DNA from: Deinococcus deserti VCD115
GTDB lineage: Bacteria > Deinococcota > Deinococci > Deinococcales > Deinococcaceae
Direction of reading: 5' to 3'
DNA: 64,000 nt
Assembly: GCF_000020685.1 (NCBI RefSeq)
Contig: NC_012529.1
Span: forward strand, 248,001 to 312,000
In this document: one piece after another, positions 53,766 through 63,985 of the stretch
How positions within the stretch are numbered: the first letter of the stretch is position 1
Layout of the letters: the number at the start of each line of letters is the position of its first letter
The notes under the pieces: generated by a model
Told to the model about the DNA's origin: nothing
The model's input: only the letters and a program-made list of their open reading frames with translations
Database searches by the model: none
Program-made: the position numbers and the translations under genes

Positions 53766-53920
53766 ATGGGTGCGGCTTGACTCTTTCTTAAGTGTAGTGC
53801 AGTACCCCCGCTGTTGGAGGTATGCCTGAAGCTTATTTGAGCTTTTTTTGAGGGCAAGGCGGTCAAATAGCTCAACCGTATTGTCCCTTCCCCTGCCTTG
53901 TTGCCCTGAGGAGCCGCACG

Positions 53921-55720
53921 ATGAAACAGCTCACCCCGTACACCCTCTGCATCACCCTTCTGCTTGCATCCTGCGGTCAGGGTACGCCCCAGACCTCGGT
54001 ACCAGGCACGACCCCAGCAGCCAGCCTTTCCGGTTCACTCTCGGCCCAGGGCAATAGCCTGAGTGCCTGCCAGGCGATGTATGCCGCCGCCCCAAATCGG
54101 GTCCAGGTAGACAACGCCATGCGTTTTGGCGAAGTCGCCACGTTGATCCTGTCCTTCGTGGACGACGCCAGCAAGGGCCGGGCCATTACCTGGATGGATT
54201 CGAACCTGGCAGTGGATCCGGGCAATGGATTGGGGGCGCTGACCCACCTGCCCATGGTGGCCGTACGGACCATGGTGACCCCTGAACTGATCCAGGACCT
54301 GGAACAGAATCTTCCTGGTCTGCTGTCGATCTATCAGGACGCACCCCTGCGCTACAGCCTGGCCGAAAGCGTCTCGTTCATTGGTGCAGATACGGCCCAG
54401 AGCACTTACAGCGTCAGCGGCAAGGGCGTCGGTGTGGCCATTATTGATTCCGGTGTGGACGGCACGCACGCCGACCTTGACCACGTGGCGAAAAACGTCA
54501 AACTGGTCGGCTCCGTGACCAACTCCCCCGTCGGTGGTGCGGTGCACGTTGATCTGGTCAATACCGACACCAGCAGTGGGCACGGGACCCACGTCGCCAG
54601 CACCATAGGCGGCAGCGGCGAGGCGTCGGCTGGCAGTACCCACATCCGCCGTGGCGTGGCGCCGGGGGCCACCCTGGTGGGCGTCGGTGCTGGAGACGGG
54701 CTGAGCATCCTGTACGCCCTGCAGGGCTTTGATTACGTGATGCGCCCCGAAGTCCGCCAGAACCATAACGTGCGGATCATCAGCAATTCCTGGGGAACAA
54801 GCGGCAAGTTCGCTCCGTACAACCCCATCAATCTGGCCTCGAAGCGCGCCTACGACGCTGGAATGATTGTGGTCTTCGCAGCGGGCAACGAAGGCCCGAA
54901 CGCCGATACCCTGAATCCCTATTCAGCCAGTCCCTGCGTGATCAGCGTGGCAGCGGGCGACAAGAAGGGCGCACTGGCAAGCTTCAGCAGCCGGGGAGTT
55001 GCAGGGGACGCCAACGTTCACCCCGACGTGACCGCACCGGGCGTGAAGATCAGTGCTGCGCGGGCGACCACCGGCGTCGCGGCCACCACCTTGCCTGACC
55101 TGGACAACGCCCAGTACTCCACGATCAGTGGTACCAGCATGGCCACCCCGCATATCAGTGGCGTCATCGCCCTGATGCTGGAGGCCAATCCAGGCCTGAA
55201 TCTCGACACGGTGCTGAATGTGTTCAAAAAGACCAGCCGTGAGATGTACAGCGCCAGTTCCGGCACCACCACGCGGCGCGAGCAATGGGAAGTCGGCTAC
55301 GGTTACGTCGACGCTCACGCTGCGGTCCGCGAAGCCGCACGGCTGAACCCCAAGCGCACCACGGTCGAGACCACCGTTTTGCCAGGCTGGAGCAGCAGCG
55401 TCAGCCCGGCCGCATGCGTCCCTGGGGCGAACTGTGCGGTGAATGCCAGCGACAAACACGCCGTCAGTGTTCCCGCGGGAAGCAGCGCGCTGAGGGTGGC
55501 CACCGAGTGGGGCAACGCCGTGTATGACCTTGATCTGTATGTCTATGATCCGGCAGGTCAGCTGATGGCTTCCAGTGCCCAGGGCGTCAGTACGGGTGAG
55601 GCCGTCACCGTGTCCAACCCGGTGGCTGGAACCTGGACCGTGGAGCTGAGGGGTTATCTGAATGCTGCGACGACCTACTCAGGCACGGCTGAAGTCGACA
55701 AAGTCGTCGTACTGAAGTAA
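53921..55720 (+). CDS. Subtilisin-like serine protease lipoprotein (S8)
   Basis: A 599-residue exported protease. Lipobox signal LTPYTLCITLLLASCG, an inhibitor-like propeptide to about residue 150, then the catalytic triad: Asp in VAIIDSGVDGTH (about 175), His in GHGTHVASTIGG (about 221) and Ser in SGTSMATPHISG (about 405). The C-terminal 110 residues form a PPC-like beta domain (DLDLYVYDPAGQLMASS). GAGGAG precedes ATG 53921. It should degrade proteins at the cell surface; it is followed by its own terminator. Confidence 0.93.
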   Translation: MKQLTPYTLCITLLLASCGQGTPQTSVPGTTPAASLSGSLSAQGNSLSACQAMYAAAPNRVQVDNAMRFGEVATLILSFVDDASKGRAITWMDSNLAVDPGNGLGALTHLPMVAVRTMVTPELIQDLEQNLPGLLSIYQDAPLRYSLAESVSFIGADTAQSTYSVSGKGVGVAIIDSGVDGTHADLDHVAKNVKLVGSVTNSPVGGAVHVDLVNTDTSSGHGTHVASTIGGSGEASAGSTHIRRGVAPGATLVGVGAGDGLSILYALQGFDYVMRPEVRQNHNVRIISNSWGTSGKFAPYNPINLASKRAYDAGMIVVFAAGNEGPNADTLNPYSASPCVISVAAGDKKGALASFSSRGVAGDANVHPDVTAPGVKISAARATTGVAATTLPDLDNAQYSTISGTSMATPHISGVIALMLEANPGLNLDTVLNVFKKTSREMYSASSGTTTRREQWEVGYGYVDAHAAVREAARLNPKRTTVETTVLPGWSSSVSPAACVPGANCAVNASDKHAVSVPAGSSALRVATEWGNAVYDLDLYVYDPAGQLMASSAQGVSTGEAVTVSNPVAGTWTVELRGYLNAATTYSGTAEVDKVVVLK

Positions 55721-55737
55721 GAAGGCACATGACCCAG

Positions 55738-55761
55738 GGCCCTGCCGGACGAGGCAGGGCC
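55738..55761 (+). terminator. Intrinsic terminator-like hairpin
   Basis: GGCCCTGCC (55738-55746) pairs with GGCAGGGCC (55753-55761), loop GGACGA, followed by TTCTGTGTT. It lies 17 bp after the protease stop. Confidence 0.8.
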
Positions 55762-55996
55762 TTCTGTGTTGAGGATGCCCTAGCCTGGGCTCATCATGGC
55801 GTGGGGGTCAGGGCTTGTAAGGTGAGACCAGATCTATGCGGCCCAGCCAGCTGAGACTGCTCCGCATCCTGTATCACCGTTGTGCCAGGAGGCTCCATGA
55901 CCATAGTTCTGTTTTCTCCCGCTTTTCGTTCTGTCCCGGCAAAAGCCGCCGCCGGGCCGTTGAAGAGATGCTGGCCCCTTGAAAGCGAGGCACCCA

Positions 55997-57124
55997 ATGA
56001 CTCCTAACCACGCGCCGGGAAAGCACCTCTCGGGTCCCGTAGGTTCCATCAGCGCTGAATCCTGGGGCCTGTCCCCCGAAGGCCGCGAGATCACGCTGTT
56101 TACCCTGCGCACACCGGACCAGACCGAAGCAGCCATCATGGACTACGGAGGTGTGCTGGTCCGCCTGCTGCTCCCTGACAGATCGGGCCGCCTTGAAGAT
56201 GTAGTGCTTGGCCATGATCAGGCAGCCCCGTATTTCAGCCGGGATCAGTCGCCCTATTTCGGGGCCCTGATCGGCCGGTACGGCAACCGGATTGCTCAGG
56301 GACGCTTCACGCTGGACGGCGAGACCTACAGTCTGGGATGCAACGACGGCCCAAACGCACTGCATGGCGGCGAGGGGGGTTTCGACCACCGTCACTGGCA
56401 CGGAGAAATGCGGCTCGCAGACAGTGGGCCAGCGCTTGACCTCACTTACAGCAGCCCCGCAGGAGAGGAAGGTTACCCGGGCCGCCTGGACGTCCGCGTC
56501 ACGTACACGCTGGGCCTCCCCGGGCAGCTGGAAATTGCCTATCACGCCCAGTGCGACGCCCCCACCATCGTTAACCTGACTCAGCACAGTTACTGGAATC
56601 TGGCGGGCAATGCCAGGCGGGACATTCTGGAGCATGAGCTGCAGATCGAGGCTGATGCCATGACGCCGGTCAGCGAGCAACTTATTCCCACAGGCGTCGT
56701 GCAGCCTGTGGAGGGCACGCCCTTCGATTTCCGTGAGTGGCGGCGCCTGGGCGACGTCCTGCGTGAGCATGGGCACGAGCAGCAGCTCCGGCAGGCCAAA
56801 GGATACGACCATAACTTTGTGCTGCGTGAGGGCCCGGGAATGCACCTGGCTGCCCAGTTGCGCGAACCGCACTCGGGCCGGTGCCTGGTCGTCACCACAA
56901 CGGAACCGGGACTGCAGGTGTATACCGGCAATTATCTGGACGGGATCCGGGGCAAAGGGGGTCAGGTGTACAACCAGCACTGGGGGATCTGCCTGGAAAC
57001 CCAGCATTTCCCGGATTCTCCAAATCAGCCTCACTTTCCATCCACCGTACTTCGTCCGGGCGAGACCTACACATCGCACACCTGCTATGCCTTTACGTTC
57101 TACGACGCAGAGCCTCTGGGCTGA
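55997..57124 (+). CDS. galM: Aldose 1-epimerase
   Basis: A 375-residue mutarotase interconverting alpha and beta galactose or glucose. Substrate-binding and catalytic motifs: GRYGNRIAQGRF, NALHGGEGGFDHRHW (His), LTQHSYWNLAG (His) and CLETQHFPDSPNQPHFPST (catalytic Glu). ATG 55997 has GAGG upstream; an in-frame codon at 55979 is less likely. It leads the galM-galT-galK cluster. No signal peptide, so cytosolic. Confidence 0.93.
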   Translation: MTPNHAPGKHLSGPVGSISAESWGLSPEGREITLFTLRTPDQTEAAIMDYGGVLVRLLLPDRSGRLEDVVLGHDQAAPYFSRDQSPYFGALIGRYGNRIAQGRFTLDGETYSLGCNDGPNALHGGEGGFDHRHWHGEMRLADSGPALDLTYSSPAGEEGYPGRLDVRVTYTLGLPGQLEIAYHAQCDAPTIVNLTQHSYWNLAGNARRDILEHELQIEADAMTPVSEQLIPTGVVQPVEGTPFDFREWRRLGDVLREHGHEQQLRQAKGYDHNFVLREGPGMHLAAQLREPHSGRCLVVTTTEPGLQVYTGNYLDGIRGKGGQVYNQHWGICLETQHFPDSPNQPHFPSTVLRPGETYTSHTCYAFTFYDAEPLG

Positions 57125-57270
57125 ATGGTCGCCACTGGGGCGTCAGCTCCGGCAAGTCGTATCCCCGTCCACGTTGTTCCTGAGCCCGTACCTGGGCTTT
57201 AAGCCGATGCAGGGCGCTCTATGTTTCCTCTGTGCCCCGGGAGTCCAGCCATGAAAAGAGCCGTTCAGCC

Positions 57271-58389
57271 ATGACCACCTCTCCCCTCCCCTTTTACGTC
57301 GAGCACCTTCAGAAGCCTGATGGGCGCGGCCTGACCCTGTATGGGCTGCAACCTGTACACCTCGACTCTGAGGTACCAAGCCCAAGTCCAGATCCAGTAG
57401 ACGCCCGGCCAGTCATGCGCTGGCACCCCCTGCGCGGTGAATGGGTCATGTACGCAGCGCACCGGCTGGGACGAACCTTCCTTCCGCCTCCTGAATACAA
57501 TCCTCTGGCGCCCACCTCTGACCCGGCGCATCCCACAGAACTGCCGCGCGGCACCTATGACATCGCCGTGTTTGACAACCGCTTTCCGAGTCTGACGCTG
57601 GAAGCGCCGTCACCGCCCACTCCTGCACATTCCCTGAATACGGAGCAGCGGGCTGCGACCGGCAAGTGTGAGGTGGTCGTCTTCAGTCAGAATGCCAGCG
57701 GCCGCCTGGCGGACCTGAGCGACGACCAGATGGCCCTGCTGCTCGGGGTATGGGCAGACCGCACCAGCGTGCTCGCCGCGACCGGCAAGATTCGCTCCGT
57801 GCTGGCCTTCGAGAACCGTGGCGTGGAGGTGGGTGTCACACTGCACCATCCGCACGGACAGATTTACGCCTATGATCACGTGCCGCCGGTCCAGGCGACC
57901 ATTCTTGCGCAGGCCCAGAAACATCGGGCTGAATCCGGCGAGCCCTGGCTGGAAACCTTTGTGAAGGCAGAGCGCGACAGCGCGGTCCGGGTTATCCGGG
58001 ACGAGGGCCTAAGCCTCAGTGTCGTGCCACCTTTTGCCCGCTATACCTATGAGACCTGGGTGGTCCCCGCCCGGCCGGTAGGGCTGCTCAGTGATCTTGA
58101 TGACGCCGAAAGAATGGCCTTCGCCCGGGTCCTCAAAGACGCCCTACAGCGTCTTGACGGCCTGTTTGGGGCCCGCATGCCGTATCTGATGACCGTTCAT
58201 CAGGCACCGGTTGGCGACGCAGCGGTCCCGGATTTTCCGCTACACATAGAGATCTACCCGTATCTACGCGCGCCTGGGCGGCTGAAATTCCTGGCAGGCA
58301 CCGAGCAGGGCGCCGGAGAATTCGCCAACGACAAATTCCCGGAAGTGGCGGCTCAGGAGCTCAGGGAGGTACAAGTTGAAAACCTTTGA
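57271..58389 (+). CDS. galT: Galactose-1-phosphate uridylyltransferase
   Basis: A 372-residue HIT-superfamily enzyme transferring UMP from UDP-glucose to galactose-1-phosphate. The nucleophile motif is [15 protein letters not shown] (HPHGQ), with [16 protein letters not shown] and FDNRFPSL in the N-terminal half and [22 protein letters not shown] at the C-terminus. The start at 57271 is likely from the N-terminal fold, but its ribosome site is weak (AAAAGAG). It overlaps galK by 14 nt. Confidence 0.93.
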   Translation: MTTSPLPFYVEHLQKPDGRGLTLYGLQPVHLDSEVPSPSPDPVDARPVMRWHPLRGEWVMYAAHRLGRTFLPPPEYNPLAPTSDPAHPTELPRGTYDIAVFDNRFPSLTLEAPSPPTPAHSLNTEQRAATGKCEVVVFSQNASGRLADLSDDQMALLLGVWADRTSVLAATGKIRSVLAFENRGVEVGVTLHHPHGQIYAYDHVPPVQATILAQAQKHRAESGEPWLETFVKAERDSAVRVIRDEGLSLSVVPPFARYTYETWVVPARPVGLLSDLDDAERMAFARVLKDALQRLDGLFGARMPYLMTVHQAPVGDAAVPDFPLHIEIYPYLRAPGRLKFLAGTEQGAGEFANDKFPEVAAQELREVQVENL

Positions 58390-59419
58390 AGACGTCTACG
58401 GTCAGCCGTCTGACATTACGGCTGTCGCCCCCGGCCGGGTCAATCTGCTGGGCGAGCACACTGATTATCAGGGCGGGTTCGTCCTGCCGACGGCCATCAC
58501 ACGCACCACCACCGTGCAGCTGAGCCGCAACGGTACCCAGCAGCACCGGGTGTACGCCGCTGACCTGGACGAGTATTCCACCTTCGATGTGGGCCAGAAT
58601 GCTCCCGAGGAGTTTGCCCGGTACGTGGCGGGTGCGCTGGCCCTGAGCGGGGTCAGAGAAGGCCTGAACCTGCATATTACGTCCACCATTCCCATGGGCG
58701 CCGGGCTCAGCAGCAGTGCAGCCCTGGAGGTTGCTACTCTGCGGGGCCTGCGGGATCTGGGCCTGCTGGTGTCGGATGACGTGCAGATCGCACTGACTGC
58801 CCAACGTGTTGAACACGAATTCGTGGGCGTGCAATGCGGGATCATGGACCAGATGGCCAGCAGTCTGGCCGACTCCCGTTCTTTGCTCTACCTGGACACC
58901 CGCAGCCTGGACCGCGAACTGCGGCCTCTGCCGGCAGGATCGGAGGTTCTGGTTCTGGACTCTGGGGTTCCCCGGCGCCTGGCAGAAAGTGGGTACAACG
59001 AACGCCGGGCACAAGTCGAAGAAGCCTCACGCCTGCTGGGCGTCAAGGAATTGCGCGACGTTCAAAACGTTGCCGACGTAGAGACCCTGCCCAGCCCACT
59101 GCGGGAGCGGGCACGCCACGTGGTCAGTGAGAATCAGCGGGTTCAGCAGGCGGTGCAGCCCGGAATAGGTGCCGCTGAGTTTGGTGCGCTCATGAATGCG
59201 TCTCACGCCAGTCTGCGCGACGACTATGCCGTGAGCCATCCTGACGTCGATTCCCTGGTCGAGCTTCTTCAGGCGCATACAGATGTGTACGGTGCCCGCA
59301 TGACAGGAGCTGGATTCGGCGGGGCGGTTGTCGCGCTTGTCCGGTCTGGTACAGCTGTATCCGTAGCAGATGAAATCATTGGAACGTGGTCTGGTCAGGC
59401 CCGAAGGGTTGTGCCCTAA
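58376..59419 (+). CDS. galK: Galactokinase
   Basis: A 347-residue GHMP kinase phosphorylating galactose. Signature [20 protein letters not shown] lies near residue 20, the ATP motif [15 protein letters not shown] near 105, catalytic [10 protein letters not shown], and the third motif [12 protein letters not shown]. It starts at TTG 58376, supported by GGGAGGT 6 nt upstream, inside the end of galT. No galE is present in the cluster. Confidence 0.95.
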   Translation: MKTFEDVYGQPSDITAVAPGRVNLLGEHTDYQGGFVLPTAITRTTTVQLSRNGTQQHRVYAADLDEYSTFDVGQNAPEEFARYVAGALALSGVREGLNLHITSTIPMGAGLSSSAALEVATLRGLRDLGLLVSDDVQIALTAQRVEHEFVGVQCGIMDQMASSLADSRSLLYLDTRSLDRELRPLPAGSEVLVLDSGVPRRLAESGYNERRAQVEEASRLLGVKELRDVQNVADVETLPSPLRERARHVVSENQRVQQAVQPGIGAAEFGALMNASHASLRDDYAVSHPDVDSLVELLQAHTDVYGARMTGAGFGGAVVALVRSGTAVSVADEIIGTWSGQARRVVP

Positions 59420-59531
59420 AGAAAGTGTTCCCGAGAATTCTCGTTAGAAGTCATCCCAAAATCGGGCACGATGGGAAGCTGTAGATCAGTTGGCGCATGT
59501 CTTCTGGCCCATTCGTTTCAGATAATTAGGT

Positions 59532-59858
59532 ATGTCGAACTCCACGTGGGTGTGCTTCCAGGACAGGCTCACCACCCGCCAGGAGGACGATCAAAGCGCC
59601 CCAAAATGCAGAAAATGCGGCCAGGCAATGGCATACATGGGTCGAGGATTCCGAGTACCTCGGCGGCACAACGATAAGGAGTGGGCAAAAGTACAGGCCA
59701 TTCGCGCGGCAGGTTTCACCTTCCCCCATAGTTCGAGCTACGAGTATCCTCAGCACCTACGAGAGCTGCCAGAACTGCTCTCACAACGCGAAATGCGCCT
59801 GGATCGAACTCGTCCTAAGCGGGTTGAGGTACGGAAGCTTCTGGCCCGGCGGAAATAG
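59532..59858 (+). CDS. Small zinc-ribbon-like hypothetical protein
   Basis: A 108-residue basic protein with one CxxC pair (KCRKCGQAMAYMG) and a conserved-looking core (FRVPRRHNDKEWAKVQAIRAAGFTF). The C-terminus is highly basic. Half a zinc site suggests dimeric zinc binding or a partial ribbon. GATAAT at 59521-59526 ends 5 nt before the ATG (leaderless). It lies next to the insertion sequence. Function unknown. Confidence 0.65.
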   Translation: MSNSTWVCFQDRLTTRQEDDQSAPKCRKCGQAMAYMGRGFRVPRRHNDKEWAKVQAIRAAGFTFPHSSSYEYPQHLRELPELLSQREMRLDRTRPKRVEVRKLLARRK

Positions 59859-59867
59859 CGGACTGGA

Positions 59868-60688
59868 TCAGAGGCAACGTTGAAGGCGCCGCAAGAGCAC
59901 GACCATCATGCCGAGTTGCACCATCCCGAAAAAGTTCCCGTCATGCTGTTTCCAACGGACCACGAGGCGGCGGAAATTCTGAAGCCATGCGAAGAGCCGT
60001 TCGATCCGCCAGCGCCGCTTATATCTTCGGAGGGCCCGGCCATCCTGCGTCTTAGCCCGATTACGGCGGTTGGGCGCAATCATTTCGATACCCTGAGCCG
60101 CAAGCTCGACGTCCAGCTGATCACTGTCATAGGCGCGGTCGCCGATCAATCGTTGTGGGAGATCGAAACCGAAGGAGGCGTCCAGCGTGTCATGGACCAG
60201 CGTGACTTCGTGTGGACTGGCGCTGGCGGTGTGGACGGCAATCGGAAGGCCGTTCGCGTCGGTGATCGCCATGATTTTGGTGCCTTTACCGCGCTTGGTC
60301 TTGCCGACCTCGAGGCCCCCTTTTTCGCGCTGACAAACGTCGCGTCGATGTAACAGTCGCTAAGGTTGAATTGCCCTTGGTCGGCAAGCTGCTCGTACAA
60401 GGCCTGGAGGACACGGTCAAGCACACCGGAGGAAATCCATTCCTGGAAGCGGCGGTGACAGGTGGAGCGCGATGGGTAGCGTGCAGGTAAGTCCTTCCAA
60501 GGCGCACCAGTCCGAAGAATCCACAAAATCCCGTTGAGGATCGGTCGACTTGACGTGCGGGGACGACCTTTACCATCGGTGCGGCGCGGCGGATCGGAGA
60601 AGAAGGGGGCAACGAGATCCCACTGTTGATCGGTCAACTCCACGGCGTCATGCTGCTGAACCCGCATGAGCACAGGAAGAGCGAGCAT
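59868..60688 (-). mobile_element. IS5-family insertion sequence (IS427-like)
   Basis: About 0.82 kb of transposase-coding DNA in two overlapping frames, a size and layout typical of the IS427 group. Terminal inverted repeats and target duplications could not be identified by eye, so the true ends are uncertain by some tens of bases on each side. Confidence 0.85.
59868..60688 (-). CDS. IS5-family DDE transposase, made by -1 frameshift
   Basis: The first frame (ATG 60688 or 60667) encodes the N-terminal part ([49 protein letters not shown], then [14 protein letters not shown] with the first catalytic Asp). The second frame continues with [30 protein letters not shown] (second Asp) and [18 protein letters not shown] (catalytic Glu). 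The join lies at the A5G5 run on the minus strand (60316-60325), a typical slippery site. All DDE residues remain, so the element may be active. Confidence 0.85.
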
Positions 60689-60704
60689 GGCAGGATGAGG
60701 GGCA

Positions 60705-61187
60705 ATGGGCTTCCGATCTGTCGTCTTTGGCCACATCCATACCCTGGACAATCAGGCTCACGAAGCCAACAGGCAGGCCCTCCAGGCATTTCCATATGAC
60801 GAGCTCTACCCGTTCCCGAACATCTTCCACATCGAGAGCGCACCCCGCTACAAAGCGCCTTCGATCATTTTTGGAGGCACCTTCAAGCAAGTGGAGGATG
60901 ATTGGCACACCTGGTTTGATCGTTTTGCCGCCCTGCTCTCCACGCTGGAGGCCATCGAGGCAAATGTCATTCTGGATTGTTGGTTGGGGCGGTACGCCTG
61001 GACACTGGCACCGGAGGTTCTGGCCCAGGGGGGTTCGGTAACCGCAGCTCTGGACGAGAGAGGCACGCTGACGGGTGAACGGTGGTGCATTATTCAGGCC
61101 CCGGCGATCTCAGACGATCTTCAGGATCAATTGGCGCCTGCTGGTATCCTCATCATCATCAACCCGGCTCAAATCTACGGGTATTGA
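60705..61187 (+). CDS. Hypothetical protein beside the IS element
   Basis: A 160-residue soluble protein of unrecognised family. FGHIHTLDNQAHEANRQALQAFPYDELYP is followed by a hydrophobic beta-rich middle (APSIIFGGTFKQVEDDWHTWFDRFAALLSTLEAIEANVILDCWLG) and the ending ILIIINPAQIYGY. ATG 60705 is only 16 bp from the transposase start, so the insertion probably replaced its promoter or even its first codons. It has a hairpin terminator downstream. Confidence 0.6.
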   Translation: MGFRSVVFGHIHTLDNQAHEANRQALQAFPYDELYPFPNIFHIESAPRYKAPSIIFGGTFKQVEDDWHTWFDRFAALLSTLEAIEANVILDCWLGRYAWTLAPEVLAQGGSVTAALDERGTLTGERWCIIQAPAISDDLQDQLAPAGILIIINPAQIYGY

Positions 61188-62640
61188 GGGACGTGTCGCA
61201 AACGGTAGTCGGTCATCACCCCGTTTTTGGGATGGCTTGTAGGGCTGCCGGTCTTTAGAGGCCTGCAGCCCGCTTTTGGCCTGTGAGTGCTGCTCTGATT
61301 GGTTATGACGCTTCGAAATAAAGATGAAGGCATCACTGGTAATAATGCGGCTGGTTGCGCTACCTCCCAGGCTAATAGAGCTGCTTTTCAAGAAGCGCGT
61401 GTTCCTACACGGCAGAGGAAAATGCACTCTATGCATTCTCAAACAGCTTTCCAACAGGTGCAGTCAGTGCTGAGAGGAACGATCTTGTTGAAAACCAGAG
61501 GCTAAATAATGGGCCGTCAACTATGATCTGTCACCTTGTCTGAGATCGCAGGCGTGTTTGTCGAACCTGCAAATCTCACATCCAGCTTGACGAGTTTTAA
61601 AGAGGAACACTTGTGGTCCAGAGTTCAAAGGAGCACTGCCCATCCCGCCATTCCGGCAGACCATCCTGCAGCACATAACCCCGGTCCTCCGGCCCATTCG
61701 AGACATCAACAGCTGCTGGCGGAATCCAAGGCAATTGTGGAGCCCCCTGTCTGCCAGGCGTGAGGCTCAGCGGATGATATACGCTCCGGTTATCTATCCG
61801 CGTTCTGGAGATCCGACATGTATCAGGTTGCCTTCCCTCTCAGAAAGGTTTTCAGTCACCTCTTCCGCACCCTGTTGGACGCAGGAGAGGACATCTGCCG
61901 AGTGATTGTTCAGCAACGTCCTCCACTGCCAAAAGGTTGTGAAGCACGGGCACATCCGTCAGGGTCAGAAGGTCAACGAGTCGTGCGCGAAGTCGAGTCA
62001 GGGTACTTTCGGGCTCCTGATCAGGTTCAATCTGACTTTGTCGAGTGACCGGATGCCACAGCATCGTGATGAGAAAGCGGCGATGTATCCCGTGACGGGA
62101 GTCGGTCAAAGGCATAAGCTGACAGGTTCCAGAGCCAACCCCTATCCCTTCTGCCCCGTGGATGGCCCATGAAAAGACCTGCCGCCCAACGAAATTTGGC
62201 AGGCTTTCAACATTTGGCCTCAGATCATTGGACAGGGTGTGCAGACAAGCACGAATGGCTTCTCGCTACCTTTGAGCAAGGTGTTTCAGTTGAGTATCCT
62301 CAGGCAGGCACGTGATGGTGTCATCAGCCCATGCGGGTGCGGGGCACCACACCGAGGAAATGTCAGGCAGCAGGTCACGAGTATGCCGCCGCGACTTGTA
62401 GACCGCGCTCTGGGTCTTCTCACACACAACTGTACCCAGCGGTGTGAAGATATCAACTCAATCTCTGACAGGCCAAAATTATCTGCCAAATGAGTCTTCC
62501 CTTACATTAATCCGGCATCTTAGCTTCACCGGCTGTTTGTGAACATTTGTGGTCCTGACTGGAACCGCTCAAGATGTCTTGATCTGGGTCAAGCCCGGGT
62601 ACCAAGTTGCTTCGCCACACTCACGCGGAGAGGAGAACTT
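61188..62640. other. 1.45-kb region with no convincing gene
   Basis: Short frames occur on both strands but none has a recognisable domain, consistent codon use and start signal together. The best (ATG 61818, 76 codons, GGAG upstream) is doubtful. The region is flanked by an IS element and looks like decayed DNA. It contains a hairpin terminator at 61242-61271 and an inverted repeat GCGGAT/ATCCGC at 61770-61801. Confidence 0.5.
61242..61276 (+). terminator. Terminator-like hairpin
   Basis: GGGCTGC (61242-61248) pairs with GCAGCCC (61265-61271), with partial pairing inside the loop, followed by GCTTTT. It lies 55 bp beyond the hypothetical gene at 60705-61187. Confidence 0.6.
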
Positions 62641-63549
62641 ATGTCAAACGATGAAAAACTGCAGAACGTCCATGCCGAAACCGCCTCGACCGAAAACATG
62701 CCTGAGGAGGCACCCGGAGAGACGCAGTCCGTTCAGCCGGGGATCGAATCCGAAATGAGCTTGACGCCCGTCGTCATCCGGGATGACTACCGTGGCAGCG
62801 ACAAACTGAAGGGGAAGGTCGCCCTTATCACCGGAGGTGACAGTGGCATCGGCCGGGCAGTAGCAGTGCACTTTGCCCGTGAGGGAGCCGACGTAGCCAT
62901 CCTCTACTTGAATGAGGAACAGGACGCCCAGGAGACACTGGCTATGGTGCAGGAGGAAGGGCGCCGCGGTGTACTGATCGCTGGAGATATTGGTGACGTC
63001 GAATTCTGCAAACAGGCTGTCCAGCAGACGGTCAAGGAACTTGGTGGGCTTGATATTCTCGTGAACAACGCCGCAGAGCAGCATCCCCAGGACAGCATCA
63101 GCGATATCACCCCTGAACAGTTGGAGCGGACTTTCCGGACCAACATTTTTGCCATGTTCTACCTGACACAGGCCGCGATGCCACACCTGAAACCCGGCTC
63201 TACGATTATCAACACGACGTCTGTGACTGCCTACAAAGGCAGCCCCCAATTGCTCGACTACTCAAGCACCAAAGGAGCCATAGTCGCGTTCACACGCAGT
63301 CTCAGCCAGAACCTTGCTGAGCAGGGCATTCGTGTGAACGCGGTAGCACCCGGTCCCATCTGGACACCATTGATTCCAGCCACCTTCGACGCTGAGCGGG
63401 TTGCTGCCCATGGTCAGAGTACGCCGCTGAAGCGTCCTGGGCAGCCAGCTGAAGTTGCCCCGTCCTTTGTATTCCTTGCTTCGGACGACAGTAGCTATAT
63501 CAGCGGGCAGGTACTGCATCCCAACGGTGGAGAGGTCGTCAACGGCTGA
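62641..63549 (+). CDS. SDR family oxidoreductase (YghA / stress dehydrogenase type)
   Basis: A 302-residue short-chain dehydrogenase with a polar N-terminal extension of about 45 residues before DYRGSDKLKGKVALITGGDSG. Cofactor motif TGGDSGIG, NNAAEQHPQ, catalytic YSSTKGAIVAFTRSL, and the C-terminal YISGQVLHPNGGEVVNG match the YghA/YhxC group, often induced by stress. GAGAGGAG lies 7 nt before the ATG, one of the strongest ribosome sites in the window. It has its own terminator. Confidence 0.9.
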   Translation: MSNDEKLQNVHAETASTENMPEEAPGETQSVQPGIESEMSLTPVVIRDDYRGSDKLKGKVALITGGDSGIGRAVAVHFAREGADVAILYLNEEQDAQETLAMVQEEGRRGVLIAGDIGDVEFCKQAVQQTVKELGGLDILVNNAAEQHPQDSISDITPEQLERTFRTNIFAMFYLTQAAMPHLKPGSTIINTTSVTAYKGSPQLLDYSSTKGAIVAFTRSLSQNLAEQGIRVNAVAPGPIWTPLIPATFDAERVAAHGQSTPLKRPGQPAEVAPSFVFLASDDSSYISGQVLHPNGGEVVNG

Positions 63550-63564
63550 GCGGAGAATTTAGCA

Positions 63565-63596
63565 GGCGGACCTCCACTAATAGAGGTCCGCCTTTT
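63565..63596 (+). terminator. Intrinsic terminator of SDR gene
   Basis: GGCGGACCTC (63565-63574) pairs with GAGGTCCGCC (63583-63592), followed by TTTT. It lies 16 bp after the stop codon. Confidence 0.92.
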
Positions 63597-63985
63597 GCGC
63601 GCTGTGCCTTTGCCCTCTCACCCGTGAACATGGCAGCTGATCTGGCAGAATTTCCTGAGGCAGGCTACTGATGCCCTCACGTAGACCGCACCCCTACTTC
63701 AGCCCTACCCTGTCATCGGAACAGTAATCAGGTCACGTCTTCACGTGAAGACGAGACCTGAGCAGGCTCGAGCGTGGTTGGCTTTGGCTCAGATGCCTTG
63801 CAGGATCTGCAGCCGCGTCAGTCAACGTTGTGGCTTCCTCTCGCAACGCTCCTGCCACGTTTCGGCAGCAAGATGGGGCACGATGAGATGCATTTCAGCA
63901 GCCATTTGATCTTCTTCCCATGTCTTCCAGTCATACGTATCTCGGCGGATGCGACGCGTCATAGGCCCTGCTATCGTCGCGCCGT
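63597..63985. other. Intergenic region containing a long palindrome
   Basis: About 390 bp without an accepted gene. Its notable feature is the 34-bp palindrome at 63728-63761. A TATCGT box (63972-63977) near the right edge may start a new gene. Confidence 0.5.
63728..63761. repeat. 34-bp near-perfect palindrome
   Basis: Seventeen base pairs of dyad symmetry around 63744/63745 with a single mismatch (A-A at 63735/63754). The core is CGTCTTCACGTGAAGACG (63736-63753), flanked by TCAGGTC on the left and GACCTGA on the right. It has no loop spacer and no T-tract, so it is not an ordinary terminator. It may be an operator, a recombination site or a cruciform-forming element. Confidence 0.7.

Noticed and set aside
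59840..60740. Terminal inverted repeats of the IS element
   Set aside because: Sequences flanking the transposase on both sides were compared in inverted orientation, and no convincing match was found.
61818..62048. Possible 76-residue gene with GGAG site
   Set aside because: Composition is irregular, no domain is visible, and overlapping frames on both strands look equally good.
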